From contig NZ_CP029479.1 in NCBI RefSeq assembly GCF_003150835.1, positions 2,393,501-2,457,500 on the forward strand: a stretch of DNA of 64,000 nt. The letters run 5' to 3'. Positions 11,805 to 21,927 of this stretch are shown piece by piece. The translations under genes and the position numbers were made by a program. The notes beneath the pieces were generated by a model, which saw only the letters and a program-made list of their open reading frames with translations, made no database searches and was not told the origin of the DNA. How positions within the stretch are numbered: position 1 is the stretch's first letter; each line of letters begins with the position of its first letter. This DNA comes from Phenylobacterium parvum. GTDB lineage: Bacteria; Pseudomonadota; Alphaproteobacteria; Caulobacterales; Caulobacteraceae.

Positions 11805-12980
11805 TCAGCCTTCCGCCCCCAGGACCCCGGCCTGGGAGAAGGCCGTCACCTGGGCCGCGTCCAGGCCCAGCCACTCGGACAGGACCTCGGCGTTGTGCTC
11901 GCCCCGGTGGGGGGCGACGCCGCGCACGCCGCTTCTCGCCGCCGAGAACCGGTAGGGCGACTGGGGGATGGGACGGGTCCCGCCCTCGCGGTCGTCGATG
12001 TCCACGATCGAACCCCGGTGGGCCAGGGTCGGCTGCTCGCGAAGGCGGGCGCCGTCGCGCACCTCGCCCCAGGCGATGTTCATGGCGGCCATGGCGGCGG
12101 TGACCTTCTCCCAGTCGGTCAGGCCCATCATGAGCTCACCCACCGCCGCACGGCGCAGGGCGATCTTGCGGTCGAGGTCGGACACGCCCTCGCCGGGATC
12201 CTTTAGGCCCAGCTTGGTCGTCAGTTGGCGGAAGAGGTAGCGGAAGTCCGCCGAGACCAGGATGGGGCCGGCGCCCGTCTCCCAGATGTCGGGGGGCAGG
12301 TCCATGGTGTCCTCGGAGTCCTCGGCCTCATAGTGAAACTGGTCGTCGGTCACGAGGGTGGCGTCGACCATGGCGATGTCGATGTGCTGGCCGCGGCCGG
12401 TCCGTTCGCGCTGGATCACCGCTGACAGGAGGCCGATCAGGCCGTGCAGGGAGGCGTTGGTGTCGGCCACCGACAGGGGCAGGTCGGTCCGGCGGACGCC
12501 GTTGCGGCGGGCCTGGCGGGCGATCAGCCCCATCTCGGCGTGGACGATGGGGGCGTAGGCGGGACGGCGCGACTCCGGCCCGCCGGCGCCGAAGCCCGAG
12601 ATGGACAGCATGATGAGGCGGGGATTGGCCTCGGACAGGACATCGTAGCCCAGGCCCAGCCGGCCCATGACGTCGGGCCGGTAGTTCTCGATCAGGATGT
12701 CCGCCTGGCGGACAAGGTCCAGCACCAGCTCCCGGGCGCCCGGCGCGCGCAGGTCGATGCAGATGTTCCGCTTGCCCGCATTCTGCTGGTGGAAGAAGCC
12801 CGGCACGCCGCCCTTCACCCGGCCCCAGTTGCGGGTCACGTCGCCCTCGGGGGGCTCGACCTTGACCACGTCGGCGCCCAGGTCCGACAGCAGCCGCCCG
12901 GCGAAGGGCCCGGCCAGGACACGGGAGAAGTCCAGCACCCTCAGTCCCGACAGCGGATAGTCTGCGGACGCCTCGGCCAT
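11805..12980 (-). CDS. CaiB/BaiF family (class III) CoA-transferase
   Basis: Class III CoA-transferase of 391 residues, the normal length. The N-terminal Rossmann-like part reads GLRVLDFSRVLAGPFAGRLL then ADVVKVEPP, typical of the family, and the catalytic aspartate is predicted at Asp173 in PLSVADTNASLHG. The QHIDIAMVDA strand follows. It would move CoA between carboxylic acids, activating a substrate without ATP. The gene stands alone on the minus strand, with a repeat cluster after it and a divergent GPH transporter 133 bases away. CoA donor and acceptor are unknown; formyl-, carnitine- and alpha-methylacyl-CoA branches cannot be told apart here. Confidence 0.9.
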   Translation of the reverse strand: MAEASADYPLSGLRVLDFSRVLAGPFAGRLLSDLGADVVKVEPPEGDVTRNWGRVKGGVPGFFHQQNAGKRNICIDLRAPGARELVLDLVRQADILIENYRPDVMGRLGLGYDVLSEANPRLIMLSISGFGAGGPESRRPAYAPIVHAEMGLIARQARRNGVRRTDLPLSVADTNASLHGLIGLLSAVIQRERTGRGQHIDIAMVDATLVTDDQFHYEAEDSEDTMDLPPDIWETGAGPILVSADFRYLFRQLTTKLGLKDPGEGVSDLDRKIALRRAAVGELMMGLTDWEKVTAAMAAMNIAWGEVRDGARLREQPTLAHRGSIVDIDDREGGTRPIPQSPYRFSAARSGVRGVAPHRGEHNAEVLSEWLGLDAAQVTAFSQAGVLGAEG

Positions 12981-13112
12981 GTCGTCTCTCCTTCCGGTCT
13001 TGGTCGACCACGCACGCTAGAGGCGGCCCTGCAACGGGACAAGGGCGGCGGCGGTTGACGCCCTGCCCGCGGGCTGACCCAATGGACCCCGGGAAGGGTT
13101 CTGGGGGAAAAC

Positions 13113-14591
13113 ATGGCTTCTGCAGCGTCGCCGGCGACGGACGGGCGGCTCGATCGCTCGACGCGGTTCTTCTACGGCCTGGGCTCCGTCGCCTTCGGGG
13201 TGAAGGACAACGGCTTCAGCTACATGCTGATGCTCTTCTACAACCAGGTCCTGGGAGTGCCCGCCAGCCTGGTGGCGGTCGCCCTGCTGACCGCCCTGGT
13301 CTTTGACGCCGTGATCGATCCACTGATCGGGCATGTCTCGGACAACCTGCGCTCGGCCTGGGGCCGCCGGCATCCCTTCATGTACGCCGCCGCCCTGCCG
13401 GTGGCCGTCTCCTACGCCGCCCTGTGGAACCCGCCGGACCTGTCGCCCCAGGGGCTGTTTGTCTACCTGACCGTCCTGGCCGTGGTGATCCGCGCCTTCA
13501 TCGCCTTCTACGAGGTGCCCTCCTCGGCCCTCGCGGCCGAGTTCACCTCAGGCTACGACGACCGGTCAGTCCTGCTCAGCTACCGCTTTTTCTTCGCCTG
13601 GATCGGCGGCCTGTCCATCCAGGCCCTGGCCTTCGGCGTCCTCCTGAAGCCGGACGCCACACACGCCGTCGGCCAGCTCAATCCCGAGGGTTACGCCCGA
13701 TACGGCCTGATCGCCTCGGGGATCATGCTGGTCGCCATCGTCGTCTCGGCGGCGGGAACCCACCGGCACATCCCCACCCTGCGGGCGCCCCCGGAGAAGC
13801 GGCGGAAGTCGCTGGGCCAGACCCTTGCGGAGGTGCGCGAGACCCTGAACAACCGCTCCTTCCTGTTCCTCCTGGCCTCGAGCATCGCCACCGCCCTGGC
13901 CGGCGGCCTGGTCGCGTCCATGAATGGCTATTTCAACACCTTCTTCTGGGGCTTCAGCGCCGCCCAGATCTCGGTGATCACCCTGGGAGTCTTCGTCTCG
14001 GCCTTCGTCGCCCTGCCGTCCGCCCCCCTTCTTTCGCGGCGCTTTGGCAAGAAGCACACCGCCATGCTGCTGGCGGTCCTGTCCCTGCTGATCGGGATCG
14101 GCCCGGTCCTGTTGCGCCTTGCGGGCCTCTTCCCGCCCAATGGCGACCCGGCGGTCTTCGGCATCCTGTTCACCACCTCCATCGTGGGGGTGACCTGCGG
14201 GATCATCGCCTCGACCATGGGCTCCTCCATGATCGCCGACGTGGTGGAAGAGGCCGAACTCAAGACCGGGCGCCGGTCTGAGGGCCTGTTCTTCGCCGCC
14301 TCCGCCTTCGTGGGCAAGTCCGTGTCCGGCTTTGGCATCCTGGCCGCCGCCCTGCTGATCGACGCCATCGGCCTGAAGCCGGGGGTGGCCCCCGCCGACA
14401 TGCCGGCCGAGGTCATCCAGCGGATGGGCGCCGTCTACGCCCCGGTGATCATCATGCTGTACCTGGTCGGCTTCGCCCTGCTTTCCGGCTACCGGATCAG
14501 CCGGGAATCCCATGCCGCCACCCTGCGCGCCCTGGCCGCAGACGCCGAGGAGGCCGCCCACCCCTTTCCCGTGAAGGAAGATGGCCGGTGA
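13113..14591 (+). CDS. GPH-family MFS transporter (second paralogue)
   Basis: Membrane transporter of 492 residues with about twelve helices, closely resembling the protein at 6693: both share FGVKDNGFSY near the first helix, a DPxxGxxSDNLRSxWGRRHPF loop between helices 2 and 3, and the ELKTGRRSEGLFFAASAF segment before helix 11. The family couples solute uptake to Na+ or H+. The ATG follows GGGGGAAAAC. It is divergent from the CoA-transferase gene and upstream of the acyl-CoA dehydrogenase/kinase set, so it may supply that pathway; the solute is not evident. Confidence 0.88.
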   Translation: MASAASPATDGRLDRSTRFFYGLGSVAFGVKDNGFSYMLMLFYNQVLGVPASLVAVALLTALVFDAVIDPLIGHVSDNLRSAWGRRHPFMYAAALPVAVSYAALWNPPDLSPQGLFVYLTVLAVVIRAFIAFYEVPSSALAAEFTSGYDDRSVLLSYRFFFAWIGGLSIQALAFGVLLKPDATHAVGQLNPEGYARYGLIASGIMLVAIVVSAAGTHRHIPTLRAPPEKRRKSLGQTLAEVRETLNNRSFLFLLASSIATALAGGLVASMNGYFNTFFWGFSAAQISVITLGVFVSAFVALPSAPLLSRRFGKKHTAMLLAVLSLLIGIGPVLLRLAGLFPPNGDPAVFGILFTTSIVGVTCGIIASTMGSSMIADVVEEAELKTGRRSEGLFFAASAFVGKSVSGFGILAAALLIDAIGLKPGVAPADMPAEVIQRMGAVYAPVIIMLYLVGFALLSGYRISRESHAATLRALAADAEEAAHPFPVKEDGR

Positions 14592-14615
14592 CCCGGCGTC
14601 ACCCCTCAAAAACGG

Positions 14616-14644
14616 TTGGCGAATGAGGGTCGGCTGCCATACTG
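14616..14644 (+). promoter_or_regulatory. possible sigma-70-type promoter
   Basis: TTGGCG and ATACTG are separated by 17 bases, about 70 bases before the acyl-CoA dehydrogenase start. The fit to the consensus is moderate, and no other candidate stands out in this gap. Confidence 0.35.
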
Positions 14645-14714
14645 ATCGCTCAGATTAGCGCTGCAGGCCGCGGCGACGGATGCGATGACAGGCCAGACAG
14701 AGAGGACATCAAGC

Positions 14715-16031
<1,317 letters not shown>

Positions 16032-16040
16032 GGCCGGGCG

Positions 16041-16066
16041 CGGACGGCGGCCCCGGCCGCCGTCCG
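16041..16066 (+). other. 12-bp hairpin between dehydrogenase and kinase genes
   Basis: CGGACGGCGGCC and GGCCGCCGTCCG form a perfect 12-bp stem around CC. There is no T-run after it, so it is more likely an mRNA stability or attenuation element within the operon than a full terminator. Confidence 0.5.
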
Positions 16067-16085
16067 GCTTCCACAGGAGGTTCGG

Positions 16086-17129
16086 ATGTCCGAAGGCGAG
16101 GCCGAGATCACTGAGGTGCGGGCCGCGCACCGCTTCGACGAGGCCCGGCTGGAGGCCTGGCTGGACGGGCGGCTTGAGGGCTTTCGCAGGCCGCTGACCG
16201 TCCGCCAGTTCGAGGGCGGGCACTCCAACCCCACCTTCCTGATCGCCTCGCCGGACCGCCGCTGGGTGGTGCGCAAGAAGCCGCCCGGCGACCTCCTGCC
16301 CTCGGCCCACCAGGTCGGGCGCGAGTACACCGTGCTCAAGGCCCTGGGCGGCTCCGGCGTGCCGGTGCCCACCGTACGCCTGCACTGCGAGGATGCGTCG
16401 GTCATCGGTTCCGAGTTCTTCGTCATGGACTGGGTCAAAGGCCGGATCTTCCTCGATCCTTCCCTGCCCGGCATGACCCCCGCCGAGCGCCGGGCGGTCT
16501 TCACCGACTACCTCAGGGTGCTGGCCAGGCTACACGCCGTCGACCCCGCCTCGGTCGGACTGTCCGACTACGGACGGCCGGGCAACTACTACGAGCGGCA
16601 GATCAGCCGCTGGGTGCGCCAGTACAAGGCCGCCCAGACCGACGACCATCCCGACATGGAGCGGCTGATGGAGTGGCTGCCGGCCCACATGCCGGCGGAG
16701 AGCGAGACCCGGATCGTCCACGGCGACTTCTCGATCCGCAACTGCATGCTGCACCCGACCGAGCCGAAGCTCGAGGCCGTGCTGGACTGGGAGCTGTCGA
16801 CCCTGGGCGACCCCTATTCCGACGTCGCCTACACCACCCTCTTCATGATGGGCGAGACCACCCAGAAGACCCTCACAGACCTGGGGATCCCGTCCCAGGC
16901 CGAGATATTCGAGATCTACGCCGAGGCTTCGGGCCGGCCTGCCCTGAAGGACTGGAGCTTCCACCTGGCCTTCACCCTGTTCCGCATCGCGGCCATCAAC
17001 CAGGGGGTCTACAAGCGCGGCCTGGACGGCAACGCCTCGTCGGACCGGTATGTCGAGGCCTATCCCTCGATCCAGCGCTACGCCGCCCGCGCCTGGTCCA
17101 TCGCCAACGGGGGCCCTGCGGTTGTCTGA
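16086..17129 (+). CDS. APH-fold kinase, ACAD10/11 kinase-domain type (LvaA-like)
   Basis: Phosphotransferase of 347 residues with an aminoglycoside-phosphotransferase/choline kinase fold. The ATP-binding lysine is likely Lys64 or Lys65 in VVRKKPPG. The catalytic loop IVHGDFSIRN places Asp214 and Asn219, and the metal site LDWE covers 233-236. The wording RKKPPG and HGDF..N..DWELSTLGDP is characteristic of the kinase domain of ACAD10/11 and of LvaA. It starts with ATG after CAGGAGG, 54 bases after the dehydrogenase. It would phosphorylate a hydroxyl on an acyl-CoA, probably at carbon 4, to make it a leaving group. The next gene overlaps its 3' end by 8 bases. Confidence 0.85.
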   Translation: MSEGEAEITEVRAAHRFDEARLEAWLDGRLEGFRRPLTVRQFEGGHSNPTFLIASPDRRWVVRKKPPGDLLPSAHQVGREYTVLKALGGSGVPVPTVRLHCEDASVIGSEFFVMDWVKGRIFLDPSLPGMTPAERRAVFTDYLRVLARLHAVDPASVGLSDYGRPGNYYERQISRWVRQYKAAQTDDHPDMERLMEWLPAHMPAESETRIVHGDFSIRNCMLHPTEPKLEAVLDWELSTLGDPYSDVAYTTLFMMGETTQKTLTDLGIPSQAEIFEIYAEASGRPALKDWSFHLAFTLFRIAAINQGVYKRGLDGNASSDRYVEAYPSIQRYAARAWSIANGGPAVV

Positions 17130-18402
17130 CGGACTGCTTGAGCGTCGCAACCGGGCCTTCGGCGCGGGGGCGGCCCTCTTCTACGAGACGCCCCTGCACA
17201 TCGTCCGGGGCGAAGGCGCCTGGCTCTTCGACGTCGACGGCCGGCGATATGTGGACATGTACAACAACGTGCCCTGCGTGGGGCACGGCAACCCCCGGGT
17301 GGCCGAGGCCATCGGCCGCCAGCAGGGGACCCTGAACGTCCACTCCCGCTACCTGCACGAGGACATCATCCGCCTGGCCGAACGGGTGGCCGGCCTGCAC
17401 GGCGACTTCGCGCAGAGCGTGATCTTTTCCTGCTCGGGGACCGAGGCCAACGAGATCGCCCTGCGCATGGCCCGCATGGCCACGGGCCGTCGGGGCATCC
17501 TCTGCACGGACGCCACCTACCACGGCAATACCGAGCTCGTCGGGGCCATGAGCGGCCTGCCGGCGGGGTCCGAGCGGTCGCCGGGGTTCCGCAGCTTTCC
17601 CTTTCCCCAGACCTTCCGGACGCCGGAGCCCGGCCTGTCCGGCGCGGCCCTGACCGAGGCCTACCTGGTGGGTCTGGACAGGGCCATGGACGCCCTGGAG
17701 GCCTCCGGCGACGGGATCGCGGCCCTGATCGTCTGCTCCATCCTGGCCAATGAGGGCCTGCCCGACCTCCCGCCGGGCTTCATGGGCAGGGCCGCCGAAC
17801 GGGTGCGGGCCCGCGGGGGGCTCATCATCGCCGACGAGGTTCAGTCCGGTTACGGCCGCACGGGCCAGTGGTGGGGCTATCAGGTGACCGGCTTCACACC
17901 GGACATCGTGGTGACGGGCAAGCCCATGGGCAACGGCGTGCCGTTGGCCGCGACCACCGCCTCCCGCGCCCTGGTCGAGACCTTCCGGTCCCGGACCCGC
18001 TATTTCAACACCTTCGCCTCCAGCCCCCTGCAGGCGGCGGCGGGTCACGCCGTGCTGGACGAGATCGAGTCCCGGGACCTGCTGGCCAACGCCGGACGGG
18101 TCGGGGCCTTCCTGAAGGCCGAGCTGAAGGCGCGGGTCGGCCGCTGGCCCGGCGTGGCCGACGCCCGGGGCTGCGGCCTCTTCCTGGGGGTGGAGATGGT
18201 CGGTCCCGACGGCGCCCCGGACCTCGCTGCAGCCCGGGCCGTATGCAATGGGCTCAAGGACCGGGGCTTCCTGACCTCGAACGCCGGGGCCTTCAACAAC
18301 GTGGTCAAGATCCGGCCGCCCCTGGTCTTCAGCCAGGCCGACGCCGAGGCCTTCCTCCCCGCCTTTGACGCGACGCTGGACACCCTCCATGGAGCCGGCT
18401 GA
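17122..18402 (+). CDS. class III aminotransferase-fold protein, ETNPPL/PHYKPL phospho-lyase type
   Basis: PLP enzyme of 426 residues in the class III aminotransferase fold. The PLP lysine is Lys267 in TGKPMGNGVP, the PLP-ring Asp is Asp238 in IADEVQSGYGR, and SGTEAN at 105-110 binds phosphate. The N-terminal run ALFYETPLHIVRGEG and YNNVPCVGHGNP resembles the human ethanolamine-phosphate and phosphohydroxylysine phospho-lyases (AGXT2L1/2) more than ordinary aminotransferases. A TTG start is proposed that overlaps the upstream kinase by 8 bases, which fits where homologues begin; the ribosome site is weak. It is flanked on both sides by kinases, which supports a phospho-lyase role. An omega-amino-acid transaminase is the alternative. 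Confidence 0.82.
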   Translation: MSDGLLERRNRAFGAGAALFYETPLHIVRGEGAWLFDVDGRRYVDMYNNVPCVGHGNPRVAEAIGRQQGTLNVHSRYLHEDIIRLAERVAGLHGDFAQSVIFSCSGTEANEIALRMARMATGRRGILCTDATYHGNTELVGAMSGLPAGSERSPGFRSFPFPQTFRTPEPGLSGAALTEAYLVGLDRAMDALEASGDGIAALIVCSILANEGLPDLPPGFMGRAAERVRARGGLIIADEVQSGYGRTGQWWGYQVTGFTPDIVVTGKPMGNGVPLAATTASRALVETFRSRTRYFNTFASSPLQAAAGHAVLDEIESRDLLANAGRVGAFLKAELKARVGRWPGVADARGCGLFLGVEMVGPDGAPDLAAARAVCNGLKDRGFLTSNAGAFNNVVKIRPPLVFSQADAEAFLPAFDATLDTLHGAG

Positions 18403-19390
18403 GGCCGAACGGGTCTTCCTGCCCGCCGCCCGGGAGGCCGCCAAGGCCTTTCCGGTGGAAGACCCCCAGCTGTCACTGGTCACGGTCTCGGAGAACGTCA
18501 CCTTCCGCCTGACGGACGGCAGGACTGGCGAGGACTGGGTCCTGCGCCTGCACCGGCCGGGCTACAATTCCGAGGCGGAGCTGGAGGCCGAGCGGGTCTG
18601 GACCTCGGCCCTGCGCGAGGCCGGACTGGCCGCCCCCGAGCCCTTGCATGCCCGGGACGGACGGGCCTTCACGCCGCAGGCCGTGGCCGGGACCGGAGAG
18701 GTGCGGCTGGTCGGGGTGACCCGCTGGATCGAAGGCGAGGTGCTGGACGATTTCCTGGAGTCGCCGGACCGGACCGGCGAGCGCCCCTTGTGGTTCCGCC
18801 GCCTCGGCGCCCTGGTCGCCCGAACCCACCTGCAGTCCGAGGCCTGGACCCCGCCGCCCGGCTTCGCACGGACGCGCCTGGACGCCGACGGCCTGATGGG
18901 TCCTGCGCCCCGGTGGGGCCCCTTCTGGGACCATGCGGCCCTCGGCCCCGAGGACCGTGACCTTGCCATCCAGGCGCGGGATGTCCTGCACGCGCGCCTG
19001 TCCGCCCTGCCCTTGGAACCGTCCGTCTTCGGTATGATCCACGCCGACCTGCACCCCGGGAACCTTCTGGTTCGGGACGGGGACCTCGCCATCATCGACT
19101 TCGACGACGCGGCCTTCGGCTGGCGGATGTACGACATCGCCGTGGCCCTCACGCACCAACAGGCTTCGCAGGATTTCGCTGCGGTCAGGGACGCCTTCCT
19201 GGCCGGATACCGGCAGGTGCGCGACCTGCCGGAGACCGAGGCGGCGCAGCTGTCCGATTTCCTGCTGGTGCGCGACCTCGTCCAGCTGGGCTGGCTGCAC
19301 GAGCGGCCGGAGATCGAGACCGGCGACTGGCTTCCGGCCCGGGTCGACCTGATCCGCCGGCGCTGCGAGGCCCTTCTGGCGGACGCCTAG
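18389..19390 (+). CDS. APH/HYKK-type small-molecule kinase
   Basis: Kinase of 333 residues with an aminoglycoside-phosphotransferase fold, nearer to the homoserine kinase-like/SrkA and hydroxylysine kinase group than to the kinase at 16086. The catalytic loop is IHADLHPGNLLV (Asp220, Asn225) and the metal-binding strand is IIDFDDAAFGW (Asp237). The ATG lies 14 bases inside the end of the aminotransferase-fold gene, so the two are translationally coupled. In animals hydroxylysine kinase acts just before a phospho-lyase of the AGXT2L family, so this kinase may supply the phospho-amino-alcohol substrate of its neighbour. Substrate identity is not evident. Confidence 0.83.
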   Translation: MEPAEAERVFLPAAREAAKAFPVEDPQLSLVTVSENVTFRLTDGRTGEDWVLRLHRPGYNSEAELEAERVWTSALREAGLAAPEPLHARDGRAFTPQAVAGTGEVRLVGVTRWIEGEVLDDFLESPDRTGERPLWFRRLGALVARTHLQSEAWTPPPGFARTRLDADGLMGPAPRWGPFWDHAALGPEDRDLAIQARDVLHARLSALPLEPSVFGMIHADLHPGNLLVRDGDLAIIDFDDAAFGWRMYDIAVALTHQQASQDFAAVRDAFLAGYRQVRDLPETEAAQLSDFLLVRDLVQLGWLHERPEIETGDWLPARVDLIRRRCEALLADA

Positions 19391-19408
19391 CCCAGGAATT
19401 AGGGCGCC

Positions 19409-19521
19409 AATTGCTCCCCATCAGGGGGAGCTGCCGGCGAAGCCGGCTGAGGGGGTCAACGGCGCCTCAGCAGACCCCCTCCGGCCCGCTGCGCGGTCCA
19501 CCTCCCCCTGGGGGGAGGAAT
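19409..19521. repeat. palindromic cloverleaf-like intergenic repeat, copy 1
   Basis: Starts AATTGCTCCCC and ends GGGGGAGGAAT. The outer stem GAGGGGGTC / GACCCCCTC closes a short loop; side hairpins are CTCCCC-ATCA-GGGGAG, GCCGGC-GAA-GCCGGC, a GGCCCGC-centred hairpin and CCTCCCCC-GGGGGAGG. It is the reverse complement of the full unit at 11673-11793 apart from point differences. It occupies the first part of the 317-base gap after the kinase gene. No coding potential seen. Confidence 0.85.
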
Positions 19522-19529
19522 GAAGAGTG

Positions 19530-19643
19530 AATTGCTCCCCATCAGGGGGAGCTGTCGGCGAAGCCGACTGAGGGGGTCAACCCTATCGCCGTAGACCCCC
19601 TCCGGCCCGCTACGCGGGCCACCTCCCCCTTGGGGGAGGAATT
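19530..19643. repeat. palindromic cloverleaf-like intergenic repeat, copy 2
   Basis: Directly follows copy 1 in the same orientation, with the same arms. Paired changes keep the stems: GTCGGC-GAA-GCCGAC replaces GCCGGC-GAA-GCCGGC, and GGCCCGCTACGCGGGCC replaces the copy-1 hairpin. Such compensating differences point to selection on, or copying of, the folded structure. Confidence 0.85.
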
Positions 19644-19650
19644 GGGAGCC

Positions 19651-19700
19651 AGTTGCCGCCCATCAGGGGAAGTCCCCGGCGAAGGCCGGTGAGGGGGTCA
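19651..19700. repeat. diverged half copy of the palindromic repeat
   Basis: Matches the first half of copies 1 and 2 (TTGCCGCCCATCAGGGGAAG, then a CCGGCGAAGGCCGG arm and GAGGGGGTC) with several mismatches that weaken the stems. It ends just before the stop of the SRPBCC-like gene and completes the repeat cluster. Confidence 0.7.
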
Positions 19701-19707
19701 GCGGCGG

Positions 19708-20202
19708 TTACTGGCTTTCGGCGAGGGCCTTCATGTTGCGCAGGGCGCCCTCGAACATGGCCCGGCGGCGGGCCTGGTCGGCGGTGCGGGCGGCGGCGTC
19801 CGGCAGGCCGGAGACGTCGTACATCAGGGTGTATTCGAGCACCGAGGTCTTCGCGGTGACCGGCTTGGCCTCCAGGAAGCCGTGGTAGAGGTCGTAGGGG
19901 CGCCCCTCCACCGGCGGCTGGGCGTAGCCGTAGGACAGGTCGGTGCGCGCCACCATGATCTCGGTGACCCGGCCGCCGGCGATGGAGCGGACCGAGCCGA
20001 TGCCGCCATCGCCCTTCGTGACCGTGCAGTCGATCTTCATCCAGGCGCCCAGGTCGCACCAGCCGCCCACCTTCTTCCAGGCCTCGGCCGCCGGGCGATC
20101 GACAGGCTGGCTCATGCGGATGACGGCGTACTCCGGGCTGGCGGCCAGGGCGGCGCCCGGGAGGGCGACGGCAAGGACGGCGGCGACGAGGAAGCGCTTC
20201 AT
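19708..20202 (-). CDS. secreted SRPBCC-fold protein
   Basis: Protein of 164 residues with a clear Sec signal peptide: MKR, a hydrophobic stretch of about 12 residues, then GAALAA as the likely cleavage site. The rest looks like a START/SRPBCC lipid-binding fold (VDRPAAEAWKKVGGWCDLGAWM, then alternating strands GSVRSIAGGRVTEIMV and a C-terminal amphipathic helix). It would act in the periplasm and probably binds a hydrophobic ligand. The ATG sits 15 bases inside a longer frame that would start at TTG. It starts about 12 bases after the acyl-CoA ligase stop, so it is probably the last gene of that operon. Ligand unknown. Confidence 0.75.
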   Translation of the reverse strand: MKRFLVAAVLAVALPGAALAASPEYAVIRMSQPVDRPAAEAWKKVGGWCDLGAWMKIDCTVTKGDGGIGSVRSIAGGRVTEIMVARTDLSYGYAQPPVEGRPYDLYHGFLEAKPVTAKTSVLEYTLMYDVSGLPDAAARTADQARRRAMFEGALRNMKALAESQ

Positions 20203-20213
20203 GGAGGGGCCTT

Positions 20214-21914
20214 TCAAGTCGTGGCGGCGGCGGCGAGGCGACGGGCGGCCTCGTCGCGCAGGCCGCGCTTGAGGATCTTGCCCGAGGCGATGCGCGGCAG
20301 GGGTTCAGGCGAGATGTCGATGTAGCGGGGAACCTCGAACCGGGCGAGGTGATCCTTGAGGAAGTCGCGGATTTCGTCGGGGTCGAGGCCAGGGTCGCCG
20401 TGGACGGTGGCGCCGACCTCCTCGCCCAGCCGCTCGTCGGGGACGGCGTAGACCGCAGCCTCATGGATATGCGGATGCTTGAGCAGGGCCGCCTCCACCT
20501 GGCCGCAGCCGATGTTCTCGCCGCCCCGGATGATCAGGTCCTTGATGCGGTCGACGATGAAGAGGTAGCCCTCGTCGTCCAGGTAGGCGACGTCGCCGGT
20601 CCGGAACCAGCCGTCCTCGAAGATCTCGGCGTTGAGCTCGGGGCGGTTCCAGTAGCCGCGGAAGAGGCTCGTCCCGCGGATCAGCAGCTCGCCTCGCTCG
20701 CCGGCCGGCAGGACCCGGCCCTGTTCGTCGAGAATCTTCAGCTCCAGCACCGCCGAGCAGCGGCCCGAACTGGCCGGACGGTTGAGGTATTCCTCGCCGC
20801 CGATGCCGGTGCCGATGGCGTTGGTCTCGGTCATGCCCCAGCCGGTATTGGGCATGGCCTGGGCGAAGGACGAGCCGATCTGGGCCACCTGCTCGGGCGC
20901 CCGGGGCGCGCCGCCACCGCCCACGGTGAGCAGGCTGGAGAGATCCCGGGAGGTCCGCTTGGCCTCGCGCACCAGGTCGCCGGTCATGGCCGCGGGGGCG
21001 GTGAAGCTGGTGACCTTCTCGCGCTCGATGATCTCGGCGGCGAGCTCGGCGTCCCACTTGTACATGCAGACCATGGCGCGCTGGGCGCGGTAGCATTGCA
21101 GGAAGATGGCGTTGGCGCCGGTGACGTGGAACAGGGGCACGCCCAGGAGGGCCACAGGCTGGCGGGCCGGCGGGACGGGCTCGATCCCCTGCATGAGGGC
21201 CCCGGCGCGGACGTCCAGCTCCCAGGAGAAGAGGGCCGAGATGATGTTCCGGTGGGAAGACACCACCCCTTTGGGATGGCCCGTCGAGCCCGAGGTGTAG
21301 AAGATGGTGGCGTCGTCGTCGGGGGCGATATCGATGGCGGGCAGGCTGGCGCCCGCAGCCTCGGCCATCAGGTCCTCGTAGCGCGCCGCCTCGCCCGGCC
21401 GGTCGGCGCGGACGGCGATCACCGGGACCTTGAGGTCCGGCGAGCAGCCGGCCAGGCGGTCCAGCCGCTCCTGATCGGCGATGAAGACCTTCGCGCCGCA
21501 GTCCTTCAGGCCGTACTCCAGCTCGTCCGACTGCCACAGGGCGTTCATCGCCACGGCCACCGCCCCGATGGAGGTCGCCGCCTGGTAGGAGATCACCCAC
21601 TCCGGGAAGTTGCGCATGGAGAAGGCGACCCGGTCGCCCTTGCCCACGCCGAAGCGGGAGACGAGGACCGAGGCAAGGCGGCCTGCGTCCCGGGTGACCT
21701 CGGCGAAGGTCATCCGCTCCTCGCCATAGACCAGGAAGGTGGCGTCCGAGACCGCCGCCGCGAACATCTCCCGCAGGGTCGGCGGGGCATGGACGAACAC
21801 CTTCCGGGGGTATCCGCCGATCTCGAGGGTCGCCAGCTCAAAGGGCTGGCCGGTCGCCGTGAGGAGGGCGAGGGCTTCAGCCCGGGTGGCGGGCGGGGGC
21901 GCGGCGTCAGTCAT
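20214..21914 (-). CDS. AMP-forming acyl-CoA synthetase
   Basis: Adenylate-forming ligase of 566 residues. The P-loop IFYTSGSTGHPKG is followed by the GWGMTETNA motif (A5), then WFRTGDVAYLDDEGYL and VDRIKDLIIRGGENI (A7-A8), and the C-terminal catalytic lysine region PRIASGKILKRGL (A10). All core motifs are intact. It would activate a carboxylic acid with ATP and attach CoA. It starts 13 bases after the stop of the small acyl-CoA dehydrogenase and precedes the SRPBCC gene, making one minus-strand operon from 24275 down to 19708 for activation and alpha,beta-dehydrogenation of one substrate class. The substrate is not predictable from motifs alone. Confidence 0.92.
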   Translation of the reverse strand: MTDAAPPPATRAEALALLTATGQPFELATLEIGGYPRKVFVHAPPTLREMFAAAVSDATFLVYGEERMTFAEVTRDAGRLASVLVSRFGVGKGDRVAFSMRNFPEWVISYQAATSIGAVAVAMNALWQSDELEYGLKDCGAKVFIADQERLDRLAGCSPDLKVPVIAVRADRPGEAARYEDLMAEAAGASLPAIDIAPDDDATIFYTSGSTGHPKGVVSSHRNIISALFSWELDVRAGALMQGIEPVPPARQPVALLGVPLFHVTGANAIFLQCYRAQRAMVCMYKWDAELAAEIIEREKVTSFTAPAAMTGDLVREAKRTSRDLSSLLTVGGGGAPRAPEQVAQIGSSFAQAMPNTGWGMTETNAIGTGIGGEEYLNRPASSGRCSAVLELKILDEQGRVLPAGERGELLIRGTSLFRGYWNRPELNAEIFEDGWFRTGDVAYLDDEGYLFIVDRIKDLIIRGGENIGCGQVEAALLKHPHIHEAAVYAVPDERLGEEVGATVHGDPGLDPDEIRDFLKDHLARFEVPRYIDISPEPLPRIASGKILKRGLRDEAARRLAAAATT

Positions 21915-21927
21915 GGAGGTTCCGGGA

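Noticed and set aside
19409..19700. Possible CRISPR-like array
   Set aside because: Units are about 113 bases, internally palindromic and directly adjacent, with no short unique spacers and no cas genes.
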